Assembly: GCA_016873095.1 (NCBI GenBank)
Contig: VGYC01000064.1
Location: 1-34,094 of the forward strand
Reading direction: 5' to 3'
Source: Planctomycetota bacterium
GTDB lineage: Bacteria; Planctomycetota; Planctomycetia; Gemmatales; Gemmataceae
Length of the DNA: 34,094 bases
A program made the translations under genes and the position numbers. Positions 26,662-34,094 of the stretch are shown one piece after another. The notes beneath the pieces are model-generated. The model saw only the letters and a program-made list of their open reading frames with translations. It was not told the origin of the DNA and did no database searches. Each line of letters begins with the position of its first letter. Within the stretch, counting starts at the first letter, position 1.

Positions 26662-26849
26662 CGGATCAATCCTCCTGAGCGGGCAAACAGCGAAATTACT
26701 GGCAAAAGCTTGGCGGGAGCCGAAGGCTAGTTAACCGGGCCGGCGCCACTGGTGGAGAACCAGTTGCTCGGCCTGTCTCACGGTTGGGCCGCCGGGCAGG
26801 ACTCAGTTCCGGTCGGCGGCGCCCCCCGGAACCCCTAACTGATTACATT

Positions 26850-26878
26850 ATGTTAATTTGGGACGGCCTCGCGGTCAA
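26850..26878 (-). promoter_or_regulatory. Candidate housekeeping promoter of the PPC/cytochrome operon
   Basis: On the minus strand TTGACC (26878-26873) and TAACAT (26855-26850) are separated by exactly 17 bases in an AT-rich patch of an otherwise GC-rich region. This would start a transcript near 26843 with a leader of about 180 bases before the ATG at 26661. The match is five of six and four of six bases to the sigma-70 consensus. The remaining intergenic sequence (26662-26953) holds nothing else I can name. Confidence 0.4.
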
Positions 26879-26953
26879 GAAAGTTCCGCGCATTATCTCA
26901 CGCATTCATCCCGCCCATGCCCGGTGGCCATGATTTCGTGACTGACCGCGCCG

Positions 26954-29662
26954 TCACTTCGCCGTCAGATCGACGACCTGCAGATCGCCGGTATGCACAC
27001 GAACGCGGACCTCCGCCACGTTGTTGTCGCGTGTGATTGCCAGATCGCGAGGCTCGGTCTGTTCCTTCGCTGCCGCGACCGGCAAGCGCGTCCGCACGAC
27101 CACGTCCACGAACTGGCGGCGATCGACGCGGGCGATACCGTTCTGTGTCTTGTCGATGCCGCGCTGGTTGAACAATGCGACCAGGTAGCCGCGCTTCGTC
27201 TTGTTCACCTGATACATGATCTCGCCTTTAGGCCGCGAGCCATCGGCGAGACGCACTTCCACCGGCAACAGATCCTTCGTCAAGCCGTTCATCAAGTATG
27301 GCAACGATGGATGAGCACGTTCGTCGTGGCCGACGAGGTGCGGAACAAGTGTCATGATGACCGCGCCGGCGCCGACGGCGTGGCGAGTGATGAGCGGTGT
27401 CTTCTTGTCGCCGACCACTGCCCAGGCCAATGCCCTGGCTTTATCCAGGTTGACGTCGGCGACTTCGAATGGCGTGGCTGCTTGCTGCTTGCCGTCCTCC
27501 GTCATCCATGTCTCGGCGATGATTTTCTTGCCCGTGACCTTCGCGCCCAGGAGCTTGTCGGGCATCGGTCCTGCGGCGGCGACGTTGATCACCAGCGTCC
27601 CGCCACGCCGCACATAGTCGTCGATCGCCCCGTGCCATTTTCCATCCAGCTTCGTGTCGCCGGCCGCCCAGATGATGGGGTAATTGAATATGGCGCCGCT
27701 ACGTTCCGGGCGGTCGACGAGCATGTCGAAGATGTTGCCATACGTCCCGCTGGGCATGCTCTGCACGTCTGGTGAGGCCGGCTGGCCTTCAAGCACCTCG
27801 ACAGGATGCCAGAGGACGTTGAACAGTTCGCGCAGCTCAAGGTCATTCTTATCCTCGGTGAAGACATTCAGCATCTTGCAGTAGTTGTTGACGCGCTCGT
27901 AGGCGTGGCCGTAGCTGAGCAGGACGCCGATGGGCGTGCACGGTTCGCCGCGATCCGGCAGGCGGCTGACGAACGCCTGAAAATCTTCGGTGGCCCGGCC
28001 AAAGGGAGATAGCTGAACGGGATGTGTACCGGGGCCGGGGATCATCCACTGGTTGCCAAGGCTTTGCTCCCAGTAGATGGCGGCGGCGCCGGAAAGATAG
28101 TTGATGTAATAGAGCTTGCGATACCAGCAGATGCTGACACCGTCGGTGACGGCATACTTGCTATGGAACCACGAGGGGGCGCCGCGCTCGACGACCGGTT
28201 TCTGCGTGAAATAATTGCAGGCGTCGCCGAAGTTGCCGCTGGCATAGTTGATCCACGATCCGCCGTATTGCCGGGCCGCGCCACGCTCGAAGGCGATGCG
28301 CATCGGCACGTGCACGTTGGTGGCGTCCTCCTCGTAGCCGACGATCTTGCAACCCATGTCGTGAAACAGATGCGCCAGCGCGATGCTGTCCACCGACAGG
28401 CAGGAGATGCTCTTGGTGATCCAGCTGTCGGGAACCTGGGTCTTGAAGATCTTGCTCCAGCTCTCGGCTTGTTGCTTGCGGATGCTCTTGGCGACAGCAT
28501 CCACGTGCTCGCGGCGCGTCTTGCCGAGCGCCGTGTGCGGCAAACTCACGCCGCCGGTGCCGACCGCCTCGCCGTGAATGAAGCCGAGAAACTGGTCGGC
28601 CAGCGGGCCCGCCAGCGCCGCGTATGTCGCCGGCCCGTTCTTGGCGTCGTAGTTGCCGCTGGCGTAGTTCGTCATGATGTAGAACGGCGTCTTGGTCCGC
28701 TCGAACCATTTGCGCAGCGGCGTCCCCGGCGAAAAGTCCGGCGTGCCGCCCAGATACAGCCCCGGCAGCAACCCCGGCCAGGACATGATCGGAATGTCCT
28801 TCTTGCCGGCCAGTTCCTTGTGAAACTTGTCGCGGATGTCGGCCGGCGGCGAGAACTGGAAATAGATGTCGTAGAGCTTCAGCCCATCCACATTCTGCTT
28901 CGCCCACCATTTGAGATCGGTATCGATGCCGGTCCACATGGAGAAATCGCGGCCGGCGACCTTTGGGCGGACCCAGGCGGACTTGATGCCCTTGCCATTG
29001 CCGCGCCAGTTCGCGCCGTCCTCCGGCTGCAGTCTCATCGCCGTCTGGTAGGCGAACGCCGGCTTCTCCCGGCCATGCGGCATGAACTTCGCATCATCGG
29101 TGATCAGCACCGCATCGAGTTGCCGCCACGCCTGTCCCGGCCTGTCGATGGCGAGGATGAGCCGGGCCGGACCTTTTTCCAGCTTGCCGCGCACGCTGCC
29201 CCAGCCGAACGAGAAGCCCCAGAAGAGCTGATACTCGTCATTGGCGGGCACGACCGGCTTGACGCCCCGTTCACCGTTGATGACGTTCTTGCCGGACTGC
29301 TCGACGAGCACGCGAAACGGTTCGGTCTTGTGGCGATGATCGACGTAGCGGACCCAGATGGTGTACTCGCCGGTCCGCGGCACGATGAAGTCGCGGTGGC
29401 AGCGGGCCTTGGTCTCCTCGGCGGCGGCGCCCATCGAGTTCCACTCGCTCTCGCCCCCCTGGCTCCACTCCGCGCTGATGCCCGGGCCGGCAATGCCCCA
29501 GCTTCCCGTCGCCTTGGGCGGCCCGGACCAGTAGCCGAATGAGCCCTTGACTCCCTCAAACCATTCCGGCTCGAACCAGACGTGGATACTGGGCCGCCCA
29601 TCCTCGCCGCCGAGACAGAAGCCGCATGCCGAAAAAAACATCAGCAACATGAAAGTCCGCAT
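26954..29662 (-). CDS. Large secreted protein of unknown function
   Basis: The 902-residue protein starts with a short hydrophobic signal (MRTFMLLMFFSACGFCLGG), which could be a signal peptide or a weak lipobox. Residues about 30-165 look like a jelly-roll domain (EYTIWVRYVDHRHKTEPFRV). The middle resembles a hydrolase barrel, with segments such as DIPIMSWPGLLPG and FYIMTNYASGNYD. A later part (IFNYPIIWAAGDTKLDGKWH, then YVRRGGTLVINVAAAG) matches the glutamine-amidotransferase-like fold that follows the barrel in beta-galactosidases of family GH42. I recognise no complete family and cannot assign catalytic residues; carbohydrate processing is inference. The start at 29662 was chosen over 29749 because GGAG lies 8 bases upstream and the signal peptide then begins at the N-terminus. 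It starts 52 bases after the ABC permease gene, probably in the same transcript. Confidence 0.75.
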   Translation of the reverse strand: MRTFMLLMFFSACGFCLGGEDGRPSIHVWFEPEWFEGVKGSFGYWSGPPKATGSWGIAGPGISAEWSQGGESEWNSMGAAAEETKARCHRDFIVPRTGEYTIWVRYVDHRHKTEPFRVLVEQSGKNVINGERGVKPVVPANDEYQLFWGFSFGWGSVRGKLEKGPARLILAIDRPGQAWRQLDAVLITDDAKFMPHGREKPAFAYQTAMRLQPEDGANWRGNGKGIKSAWVRPKVAGRDFSMWTGIDTDLKWWAKQNVDGLKLYDIYFQFSPPADIRDKFHKELAGKKDIPIMSWPGLLPGLYLGGTPDFSPGTPLRKWFERTKTPFYIMTNYASGNYDAKNGPATYAALAGPLADQFLGFIHGEAVGTGGVSLPHTALGKTRREHVDAVAKSIRKQQAESWSKIFKTQVPDSWITKSISCLSVDSIALAHLFHDMGCKIVGYEEDATNVHVPMRIAFERGAARQYGGSWINYASGNFGDACNYFTQKPVVERGAPSWFHSKYAVTDGVSICWYRKLYYINYLSGAAAIYWEQSLGNQWMIPGPGTHPVQLSPFGRATEDFQAFVSRLPDRGEPCTPIGVLLSYGHAYERVNNYCKMLNVFTEDKNDLELRELFNVLWHPVEVLEGQPASPDVQSMPSGTYGNIFDMLVDRPERSGAIFNYPIIWAAGDTKLDGKWHGAIDDYVRRGGTLVINVAAAGPMPDKLLGAKVTGKKIIAETWMTEDGKQQAATPFEVADVNLDKARALAWAVVGDKKTPLITRHAVGAGAVIMTLVPHLVGHDERAHPSLPYLMNGLTKDLLPVEVRLADGSRPKGEIMYQVNKTKRGYLVALFNQRGIDKTQNGIARVDRRQFVDVVVRTRLPVAAAKEQTEPRDLAITRDNNVAEVRVRVHTGDLQVVDLTAK

Positions 29663-29714
29663 GTTATCGCTCCGTGTGGGGTAGGAGAGTTGTAAGGACG
29701 CCGGACCTTCATGG

Positions 29715-30521
29715 CTAGCTGCTGGCGCTGCGATAGCGGCGCAGGGCAAAAAGCAGGAACCAGCGGCTGGCGAGCAACACCAGCACCGTGGCCGCCGCGG
29801 TGTAGCCGACCAGCCGCGGTTCCAGGGTCTTGACCATCGTTCGCGCCGGCACGTTCGTCACCAGCATGATCGGCACGACGAAGTAGAAGAACCAGCCGAC
29901 CGGCTCGGCCCAGTGGCGGAAGATCTCGCGCGGATATCTCATCAGAGTCGTGAACAGCCACCACATCTCGTACAGACTCTGGTTGCGCATGAACCAGATG
30001 GACGCCGAGGTGAGCATCAGCAGGAATCCATACGAGAGCAGCACGCCGCAGCTGAACATCGCCAGAAACAGCAGGACCGGGAGCGCGTCAAACTGCCATG
30101 CTGTTTCTCTGAGGCCGTAGATCATCACGCCGACACCCATGATGATGTTCGCGGTGGTGGACCAGTCGAGCTTGCGGCAGCTGAGCAGGAATTGCTCGTC
30201 GATGGGCTTCACGAGAATGAAGTCAAGATCGCCACTGCGCACCAGATCGGCAAACTCGTTGCAGTTCTCGAGAAACAGCGTCTCCAGCACACCGCCCAGG
30301 GCGAAGTAGCAGCCGACGAAGAACAGATACTCCCCCGCGCTCCAGGTCGCCACGACGGAAGTCTGCTGAAACACGGTGTCGTAGAAGACCAGCAAGATGC
30401 CAAGCCACAGCACCTCGACGACGATCTTCACGAGGAAATTGGTGCGGAACGCCAGCTCGCGCAGCAAGCCAAAACGCGCGAAAGCAATCCAGAGACGAAG
30501 ATAGCGAGCCAGCGCGGACAT
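29715..30521 (-). CDS. ABC-2 family (DUF990-type) transporter permease
   Basis: The 268-residue protein has about six transmembrane helices, among them IVVEVLWLGILLVFYDTVF, AGEYLFFVGCYFALGGVLE, ALPVLLFLAMFSCGVLLSYG and a C-terminal TAAATVLVLLASRWFLLFA. The cytoplasmic segment DLVRSGDLDFILVKPIDEQF is characteristic of this permease family. Such proteins normally pair with a second permease and an ATPase encoded next to them; neither is present here, so this subunit either works with genes elsewhere or is stranded. The ATG at 30521 was preferred over the in-frame GTG at 30533 because AGGAG lies directly against the GTG. Immediately upstream is a remnant of a mobile-type gene, which may mark where the partner genes were lost. 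Confidence 0.85.
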   Translation of the reverse strand: MSALARYLRLWIAFARFGLLRELAFRTNFLVKIVVEVLWLGILLVFYDTVFQQTSVVATWSAGEYLFFVGCYFALGGVLETLFLENCNEFADLVRSGDLDFILVKPIDEQFLLSCRKLDWSTTANIIMGVGVMIYGLRETAWQFDALPVLLFLAMFSCGVLLSYGFLLMLTSASIWFMRNQSLYEMWWLFTTLMRYPREIFRHWAEPVGWFFYFVVPIMLVTNVPARTMVKTLEPRLVGYTAAATVLVLLASRWFLLFALRRYRSASS

Positions 30522-30569
30522 CGGCAGGGGCACTCCTGCATTCGGCCGGATGAGCAGCGGACGCTGCTA

Positions 30570-30694
30570 TCATATAGGAAGTTTTCCATGCCCAGGGCAT
30601 AGCTGATCTGCAGGTGTCCCTTGAAGATTAGACGGTCAAAACAACCGAGAGTCCCGCTGATCGTGTCGGCGTGTTTCTTTGGAAATGACTGCAC
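30570..30694 (-). pseudogene. 5' remnant of a multicopy, mobile-type gene
   Basis: From a GTG at 30694, with AGGGAGGGG just upstream, about 41 codons encode VQSFPKKHADTISGTLGCFD followed by a RLIFKGHLQISY segment and MENFLY. I recall this as the start of a family of roughly 450-500-residue proteins, present in many copies in some genomes and often next to mobile elements. Similarity ends near 30570, after which the frame runs into the region upstream of the permease gene. The remnant is therefore truncated by about nine tenths. Family membership is from memory; the biochemical role of the family is not established. Confidence 0.5.
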
Positions 30695-30790
30695 GGCGTT
30701 CCCCTCCCTGCTGGTGCTCGTAGTTAGCACCATTCTGGGAAGGCAGAAAGCCGTTTCCACTACGGACTTTTTGGTTGCGGCTACGCCGCC

Positions 30791-33772
30791 TTAGGAATTC
30801 TTCAATTCCTGATATGTCTTTGCGACTTCCGTCAGAATCAAGGCGAGTTGACTCTTCAGTTCGCCAAAAGCCTGGTCGACGTATTCCAGACAATTCTCCT
30901 TGGCCAGGTCTTCAAGCCGAAAAGCGGCTTGATAACCATCCGTGGCGCTGAGATTGCCGAGGGCGCCTTTTATGGTGTGGGCAGCTAGCTGTATTCGCCT
31001 GGCATCTCGTTTTTCAATCGCGTCTTCAACTTCCTTCAATAGGTTCGTTAGTTGCCCGGGGACTATCTCAAGAATCTCGACCAAGGATTTGGCGTTTCCC
31101 CCCACACGGGCCAGAAGAGCCTGACGATTGATCGCTGTCGCGGCAGCGGATTGGGGCGGAGATGATTCTTGCACGTTTTCGTATGCGTGTGGAATGAGGC
31201 TCTGAATAATCATGCGCAGTTCATCGATTTGAATCGGTTTTGCCAGGTAGTCGTCCATGCCAGCCGCCAAGCAGCGAGCGCGATCTTCCTTCAAGGCGTG
31301 GGCGGTCAAGGCGATGATGGGAAGATGCCTCTCGCTGATTGTTTCCATCTCGCGAATAGCTGCCGTCGCTTGAAGGCCATCCATTTCGGGCATTTGCAGG
31401 TCCATGAGCACCAAGTCGAATGGTTGTTGGTCCAGAATGGCGAGCGCTTCCTTGCCGTTGTTGACGATGGTCACTTGATGTCCAACGCTTTGCAAGGCGC
31501 CTAGCATGACTTTCTGATTGATGAGGTTGTCCTCTGCCAGAAGAATTCGCAACCCAGAACCTTTTGCGGAGGTCATCGCGGAGATTGGCGGCGAGAGCGC
31601 GCCCACTCCCTTGGGGGCGATTTCCTGCGCGCCATGGGAGCGGTCAAGGGCATCGATAATGGCGTTAAAGAGCTTGGATGTTGAGACCGGCTTGGTGAGA
31701 TAGGAATTGATGCCTGCCTCGCGACAATGCGCCACGTCTTCGGTACGTCCGGCCGACGAGAGCATCATGATCGTGACGCTATCGAAGGCACGATTTGCCC
31801 GCAGGGCTTCAGCAACGGTGAAACCGTCCATTCCCGGCATCATTGCATCCAACAGAATCAGGGCGAATGGAGAGCCCTTTGCGGCGGCGTCCCGCATGGC
31901 CGCCAGTGCCTCGGCGCCGCTGGCGACGCAGGTCGGTCGCATGCGCCAGTGAATCAGGGTGTCGTGCAGGATATGGCGATTTGTAGCGTTGTCGTCCACG
32001 ACAAGAACATTCAGGTTGAAAAATTCCGCCGGGGCGCCGATCTGGCGATGCTGGGCTGGCTTGTCGGAAACGTGGAAGCGAGCGCGAAAATGAAAGGTGC
32101 TGCCGACGCCTACCTCGCTTTGCGCTTCGAGCGTGCCTCCCATCAAGGAAACAAGCCTGGAAGAAATCGTCAGTCCGAGTCCGGTGCCGCCGTATTTGCG
32201 CGTAATGGAAGTGTCGGCCTGTTCAAAGGGCTCGAACATGTGATCAAGCTTGCCGGGCACAATGCCGATGCCCGTGTCGCGCACGGAGAATTCCAGCCAG
32301 ATTTCATCGCCGGTCTGCGCGGACTTTCGGACAGCAAGTTCGATCTCGCCTTGCTCCGTAAATTTGACGGCGTTGCCCAGCAGCTTGACGAGAACCTGAC
32401 GCAGGCGGCCGGGATCACCCAACAGGGCATCGGGCACGTCCGGATCGATGTCCGCGTTCAATTCCAGATTCTTCGCGTGGGCGCGGATCGCTATTTCCTT
32501 CAATACATTCTGAATCCAGTCATTGAGGCTGAAAGAAACGATATCCAACGTGAATTTGCCCGCCTCGATCTTGGAGAAGTCGAGAATGTCGTTGATAATG
32601 TCGAGCAGTGACTCGGCGGAATGATGAGCAAGCTCGATGTACTCTCGTTGCAAGGAACTCAATTCGGTTTCCAGCGTCAGCCGGGTCATACCAAGGACGC
32701 CGTTCATCGGCGTGCGGATTTCATGGCTCATGTTTGCGAGGAACGGGCTCTTGGCACGGTTGGCGGCCTCGGCGGCCTCCTTGGCGCGGTGCAACGCTTC
32801 CTCTGAACGCTTCCGTTCGCTAATGTCACGCACGAACCCGGTGAAGAGCCGGCGATCCGGCAGAATGACCTCGCTCACCGACAATTCGAGTGGGAAGATC
32901 ACGCCGCCTTTCCGCAAGCCGGTGACTTCGCGTCCGAAGCCAATGATCCTTTTGTTGCCGGTCGTCAGGTAGTTTTGCAAATAGGAGTCATGCTCGTCAC
33001 GGTATGGAGGGGGCATGAGCACGTTGACGTTTTGTCCCAGCAATTCCGGCGCGGAGTAGCCAAAGAGTCTTTCGGTGGCTGGATTGATGGATTCGATCAG
33101 ACCGCGTTCATCGATGGTTATGATTGCGTCCACCGCCGTGTCGAGCACGGCACCAATACGCCTGGTGGCTGCTTCCGCGGTTTCCTTGGCCAGGCGCTCG
33201 GCTTTTCCCATCTCTTGAAGCTGTCGATTCGTTACCTCGAGTTCCCCGGACCGCACTGCCAGTTCGCGCGTCCGTTGCTCAACGCGCAACTCCAACTCGT
33301 CACGGAACCGCCGCAATTCCTCATTCGTCCGCTCGAGTTTCTTGTTCAATTCAAGCACCTGCTCTCGCTCCGTGAGGACGCGCTGGAATTCCTGGCCGCT
33401 TTTCAGTTCCAGCGCGAAGGGCAAGATGCGTGCGAGCACGACCACCCCGATACACGACACAATGGCCGTTGCGACCTTGTTCAGCCCTGCCAAAGGATAG
33501 ATGGGCCACCAAAAGATGATGGCTTCCATCAAATGGCCCGTACCGCATGTCAGAAAGATCATCGCCAGAAAAACGTAAAAGATTGGTGGAAACTTCAGGT
33601 TCGACCGTTGTCGGACGAAGTAGATCGTGACCAGCGGTACTGCAAAGTACGCCAGAAACGTGAAGACATCCGCCACGATGTGCGTCAAGCCATGCGCCGT
33701 TGACCAGTTGCCGCAATTCCACCGCGCCGGAAAATCGGACGTGTCAAACATCTTGGTGATCAAATCAAACAT
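30791..33772 (-). CDS. Hybrid histidine kinase with ethylene-receptor-like and FixL-like sensor domains
   Basis: The 993-residue protein opens with three membrane helices matching the ethylene-binding domain of ETR1. It has Asp35, Tyr42 and Pro46 in helix 1, Cys76-x3-His80 (copper ligands in ETR1) in helix 2, and a KVATAIVSC segment in helix 3. A coiled-coil linker (about 123-203) leads to a PAS domain (about 205-320) very like the heme PAS of FixL, with the heme-ligand His (261) and the distal Arg (281) retained; FixL Arg206 is Asn here. Next come HisKA (His350 in SHEIRTP), HATPase (Asn467, DTGIGI, GGTGLGL), two receivers (Asp642 with Lys694, Asp791 with Lys846) and a C-terminal HPt (His932). 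The parts form a complete phosphorelay. The start has AGGAG nine bases upstream. The gene is visibly less GC-rich than its neighbours. Confidence 0.9.
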   Translation of the reverse strand: MFDLITKMFDTSDFPARWNCGNWSTAHGLTHIVADVFTFLAYFAVPLVTIYFVRQRSNLKFPPIFYVFLAMIFLTCGTGHLMEAIIFWWPIYPLAGLNKVATAIVSCIGVVVLARILPFALELKSGQEFQRVLTEREQVLELNKKLERTNEELRRFRDELELRVEQRTRELAVRSGELEVTNRQLQEMGKAERLAKETAEAATRRIGAVLDTAVDAIITIDERGLIESINPATERLFGYSAPELLGQNVNVLMPPPYRDEHDSYLQNYLTTGNKRIIGFGREVTGLRKGGVIFPLELSVSEVILPDRRLFTGFVRDISERKRSEEALHRAKEAAEAANRAKSPFLANMSHEIRTPMNGVLGMTRLTLETELSSLQREYIELAHHSAESLLDIINDILDFSKIEAGKFTLDIVSFSLNDWIQNVLKEIAIRAHAKNLELNADIDPDVPDALLGDPGRLRQVLVKLLGNAVKFTEQGEIELAVRKSAQTGDEIWLEFSVRDTGIGIVPGKLDHMFEPFEQADTSITRKYGGTGLGLTISSRLVSLMGGTLEAQSEVGVGSTFHFRARFHVSDKPAQHRQIGAPAEFFNLNVLVVDDNATNRHILHDTLIHWRMRPTCVASGAEALAAMRDAAAKGSPFALILLDAMMPGMDGFTVAEALRANRAFDSVTIMMLSSAGRTEDVAHCREAGINSYLTKPVSTSKLFNAIIDALDRSHGAQEIAPKGVGALSPPISAMTSAKGSGLRILLAEDNLINQKVMLGALQSVGHQVTIVNNGKEALAILDQQPFDLVLMDLQMPEMDGLQATAAIREMETISERHLPIIALTAHALKEDRARCLAAGMDDYLAKPIQIDELRMIIQSLIPHAYENVQESSPPQSAAATAINRQALLARVGGNAKSLVEILEIVPGQLTNLLKEVEDAIEKRDARRIQLAAHTIKGALGNLSATDGYQAAFRLEDLAKENCLEYVDQAFGELKSQLALILTEVAKTYQELKNS

Positions 33773-33879
33773 GGCCAAGCGCTCCTATCTTTTTTGGAGT
33801 CCGCTGGTCGCCGCGCCCCCGCGAGCACAGGGCCAAAGTGGGCATGGCGCTCCCAACCATCCAGCTCATGACGAGGTTC

Positions 33880-33992
33880 TCATGGTGCCTTCCCCGTGTA
33901 CTTGACGACAACGCACGTAACGTCGTCGCTCTGCTCCTTCCCGTTCGAAAATTCGAACGCGGATGTCAGAAGATGCTGGATAATGACGTCGG
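33880..33992 (-). pseudogene. C-terminal remnant of a SpoIIE-type (PP2C) phosphatase
   Basis: The last 37 codons (PDVIIQHLLTSAFEFSNGKE, then QSDDVTCVVVKYTGKAP) fit the end of SpoIIE/PP2C-type Ser/Thr phosphatases, where a DD(I/V)T segment supplies a metal ligand before the final strand. The frame stays open to the window edge, but beyond 33993 its sequence (such as GLSRQSKPTTINKGQYLYCP) no longer looks like this family. There an IS66-like end begins and a different frame encodes a transposase-like C-terminus. The gene therefore appears to be cut by the insertion. It ends 107 bases before the histidine kinase start on the same strand, so the two were probably once one signalling operon. Confidence 0.6.
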
Positions 33993-34094
33993 GTATTGGT
34001 TCACGGCGCGGGCAATAGAGATATTGCCCTTTGTTGATTGTGGTGGGCTTGGACTGCCTCGACAAGCCAGTCGAAGACGTTGCAGGATTGGCGG
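33993..34094 (-). mobile_element. 3' end of an IS66-like insertion sequence (runs off the window)
   Basis: The plus strand from 33993 reads GTATTGGTTCACGGC, which matches the terminal repeat at 139-125 (GTAACCGTTCACAGG) at 10 of 15 positions. The transposase-like frame ends a few bases inside it. The two ends look like left and right ends of the same type of element, seen here in two different copies. Confidence 0.5.
34001..34093 (-). CDS. IS66-like transposase, C-terminal 30 codons (partial)
   Basis: From the window edge a minus-strand frame reads RQSCNVFDWLVEAVQAHHNQ and then QRAISLLPAP before a TGA at 34003-34001. IS66-family transposases of planctomycetes and cyanobacteria often end with a pattern like this, VxxFLxxxxxAHxxxxxxPSLLP. 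No catalytic residue lies in this part. The stop codon falls inside the putative terminal repeat. The identification rests on a short stretch and on the neighbouring terminal repeat, so it is tentative. Confidence 0.5.
   Translation of the reverse strand, partial: RQSCNVFDWLVEAVQAHHNQQRAISLLPAP

Noticed and set aside
28022-29542. A 506-codon plus-strand frame opposite the 902-residue secreted protein
   Set aside because: The minus-strand gene has a ribosome-binding site and a signal peptide; the opposite frame has neither.
30774-30790. Short GCGGC-TAC-GCCGC hairpin after the histidine kinase stop as a terminator
   Set aside because: The stem is only five pairs and no T-run follows on the minus strand.
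33880-34094. Reading the phosphatase remnant as one continuous frame to the window edge
   Set aside because: The frame is open, but past 33993 the peptide loses family character while another frame encodes a transposase-like tail, so the openness is probably accidental.
1-34094. CRISPR arrays, tRNA and rRNA genes
   Set aside because: No regularly spaced repeats were seen, and no cloverleaf with a T-loop signature or rRNA-like sequence was noticed on reading both strands.

Overview
The window looks like chromosome from a planctomycete, most likely of the Gemmata group. The indications are high GC, a Planctomycetes-type cytochrome/DUF1549 gene, a twin-arginine DUF1501 gene, a cytochrome-WD40 fusion beside a pre-peptidase-domain protein, large secreted proteins of unknown function, and an ECF sigma gene beside a giant membrane Ser/Thr kinase with LRR and LamG domains. 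No rRNA, tRNA or CRISPR array was seen. Assignments rest on motifs read by eye; no database was searched.

Layout. 1-139 is the 5' end of an IS66-like element that has cut off a DUF1549 gene (136-1077, minus). 1171-5432 (minus) is a two-gene overlapping unit: a Upf1-like SF1 helicase with a long coiled-coil insert, and an unknown protein with a possible winged helix. 5692-7221 (minus) is a secreted transglutaminase. 7772-11825 holds a conserved unknown gene, a small membrane protein (minus), an acyl-CoA ligase, glutamyl-Q tRNA(Asp) synthetase (gluQ) and a 54-residue membrane protein. 11885-16787 holds a secreted 925-residue protein, a small coiled-coil protein (plus), a DUF1501 protein and a small exported helical protein. 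17029-22415 (plus) is an ECF sigma gene followed by a 1,496-residue kinase whose N-terminus carries an anti-sigma-type zinc motif (H-x3-C-x2-C). 22538-26661 (minus) is a likely operon for a pre-peptidase-domain surface protein and a cytochrome/WD40 protein, closed by a clear terminator. 26954-30521 (minus) is an ABC-2 permease followed by a large secreted protein.

30570-34094 differs from the rest. A hybrid histidine kinase in visibly less GC-rich sequence lies between a broken mobile-type gene (30570-30694) and a second IS66-like end (33993-34094), which appears to have cut a SpoIIE-type phosphatase down to its last 37 codons. The kinase has an N-terminal domain matching plant and cyanobacterial ethylene receptors, including the copper-binding Cys and His, followed by a PAS domain resembling the heme PAS of FixL with the heme-ligand His retained. 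It is a candidate two-gas sensor feeding a full phosphorelay (HisKA, HATPase, two receivers, HPt), and is the most interesting object here.

Both ends of the window lie inside IS66-like ends with related terminal repeats, as expected if an assembly broke at copies of a repeated element. The other unusual features are the sigma/zinc-kinase pair, a palindromic repeat carried in frame inside the kinase catalytic domain, and the helicase pair.
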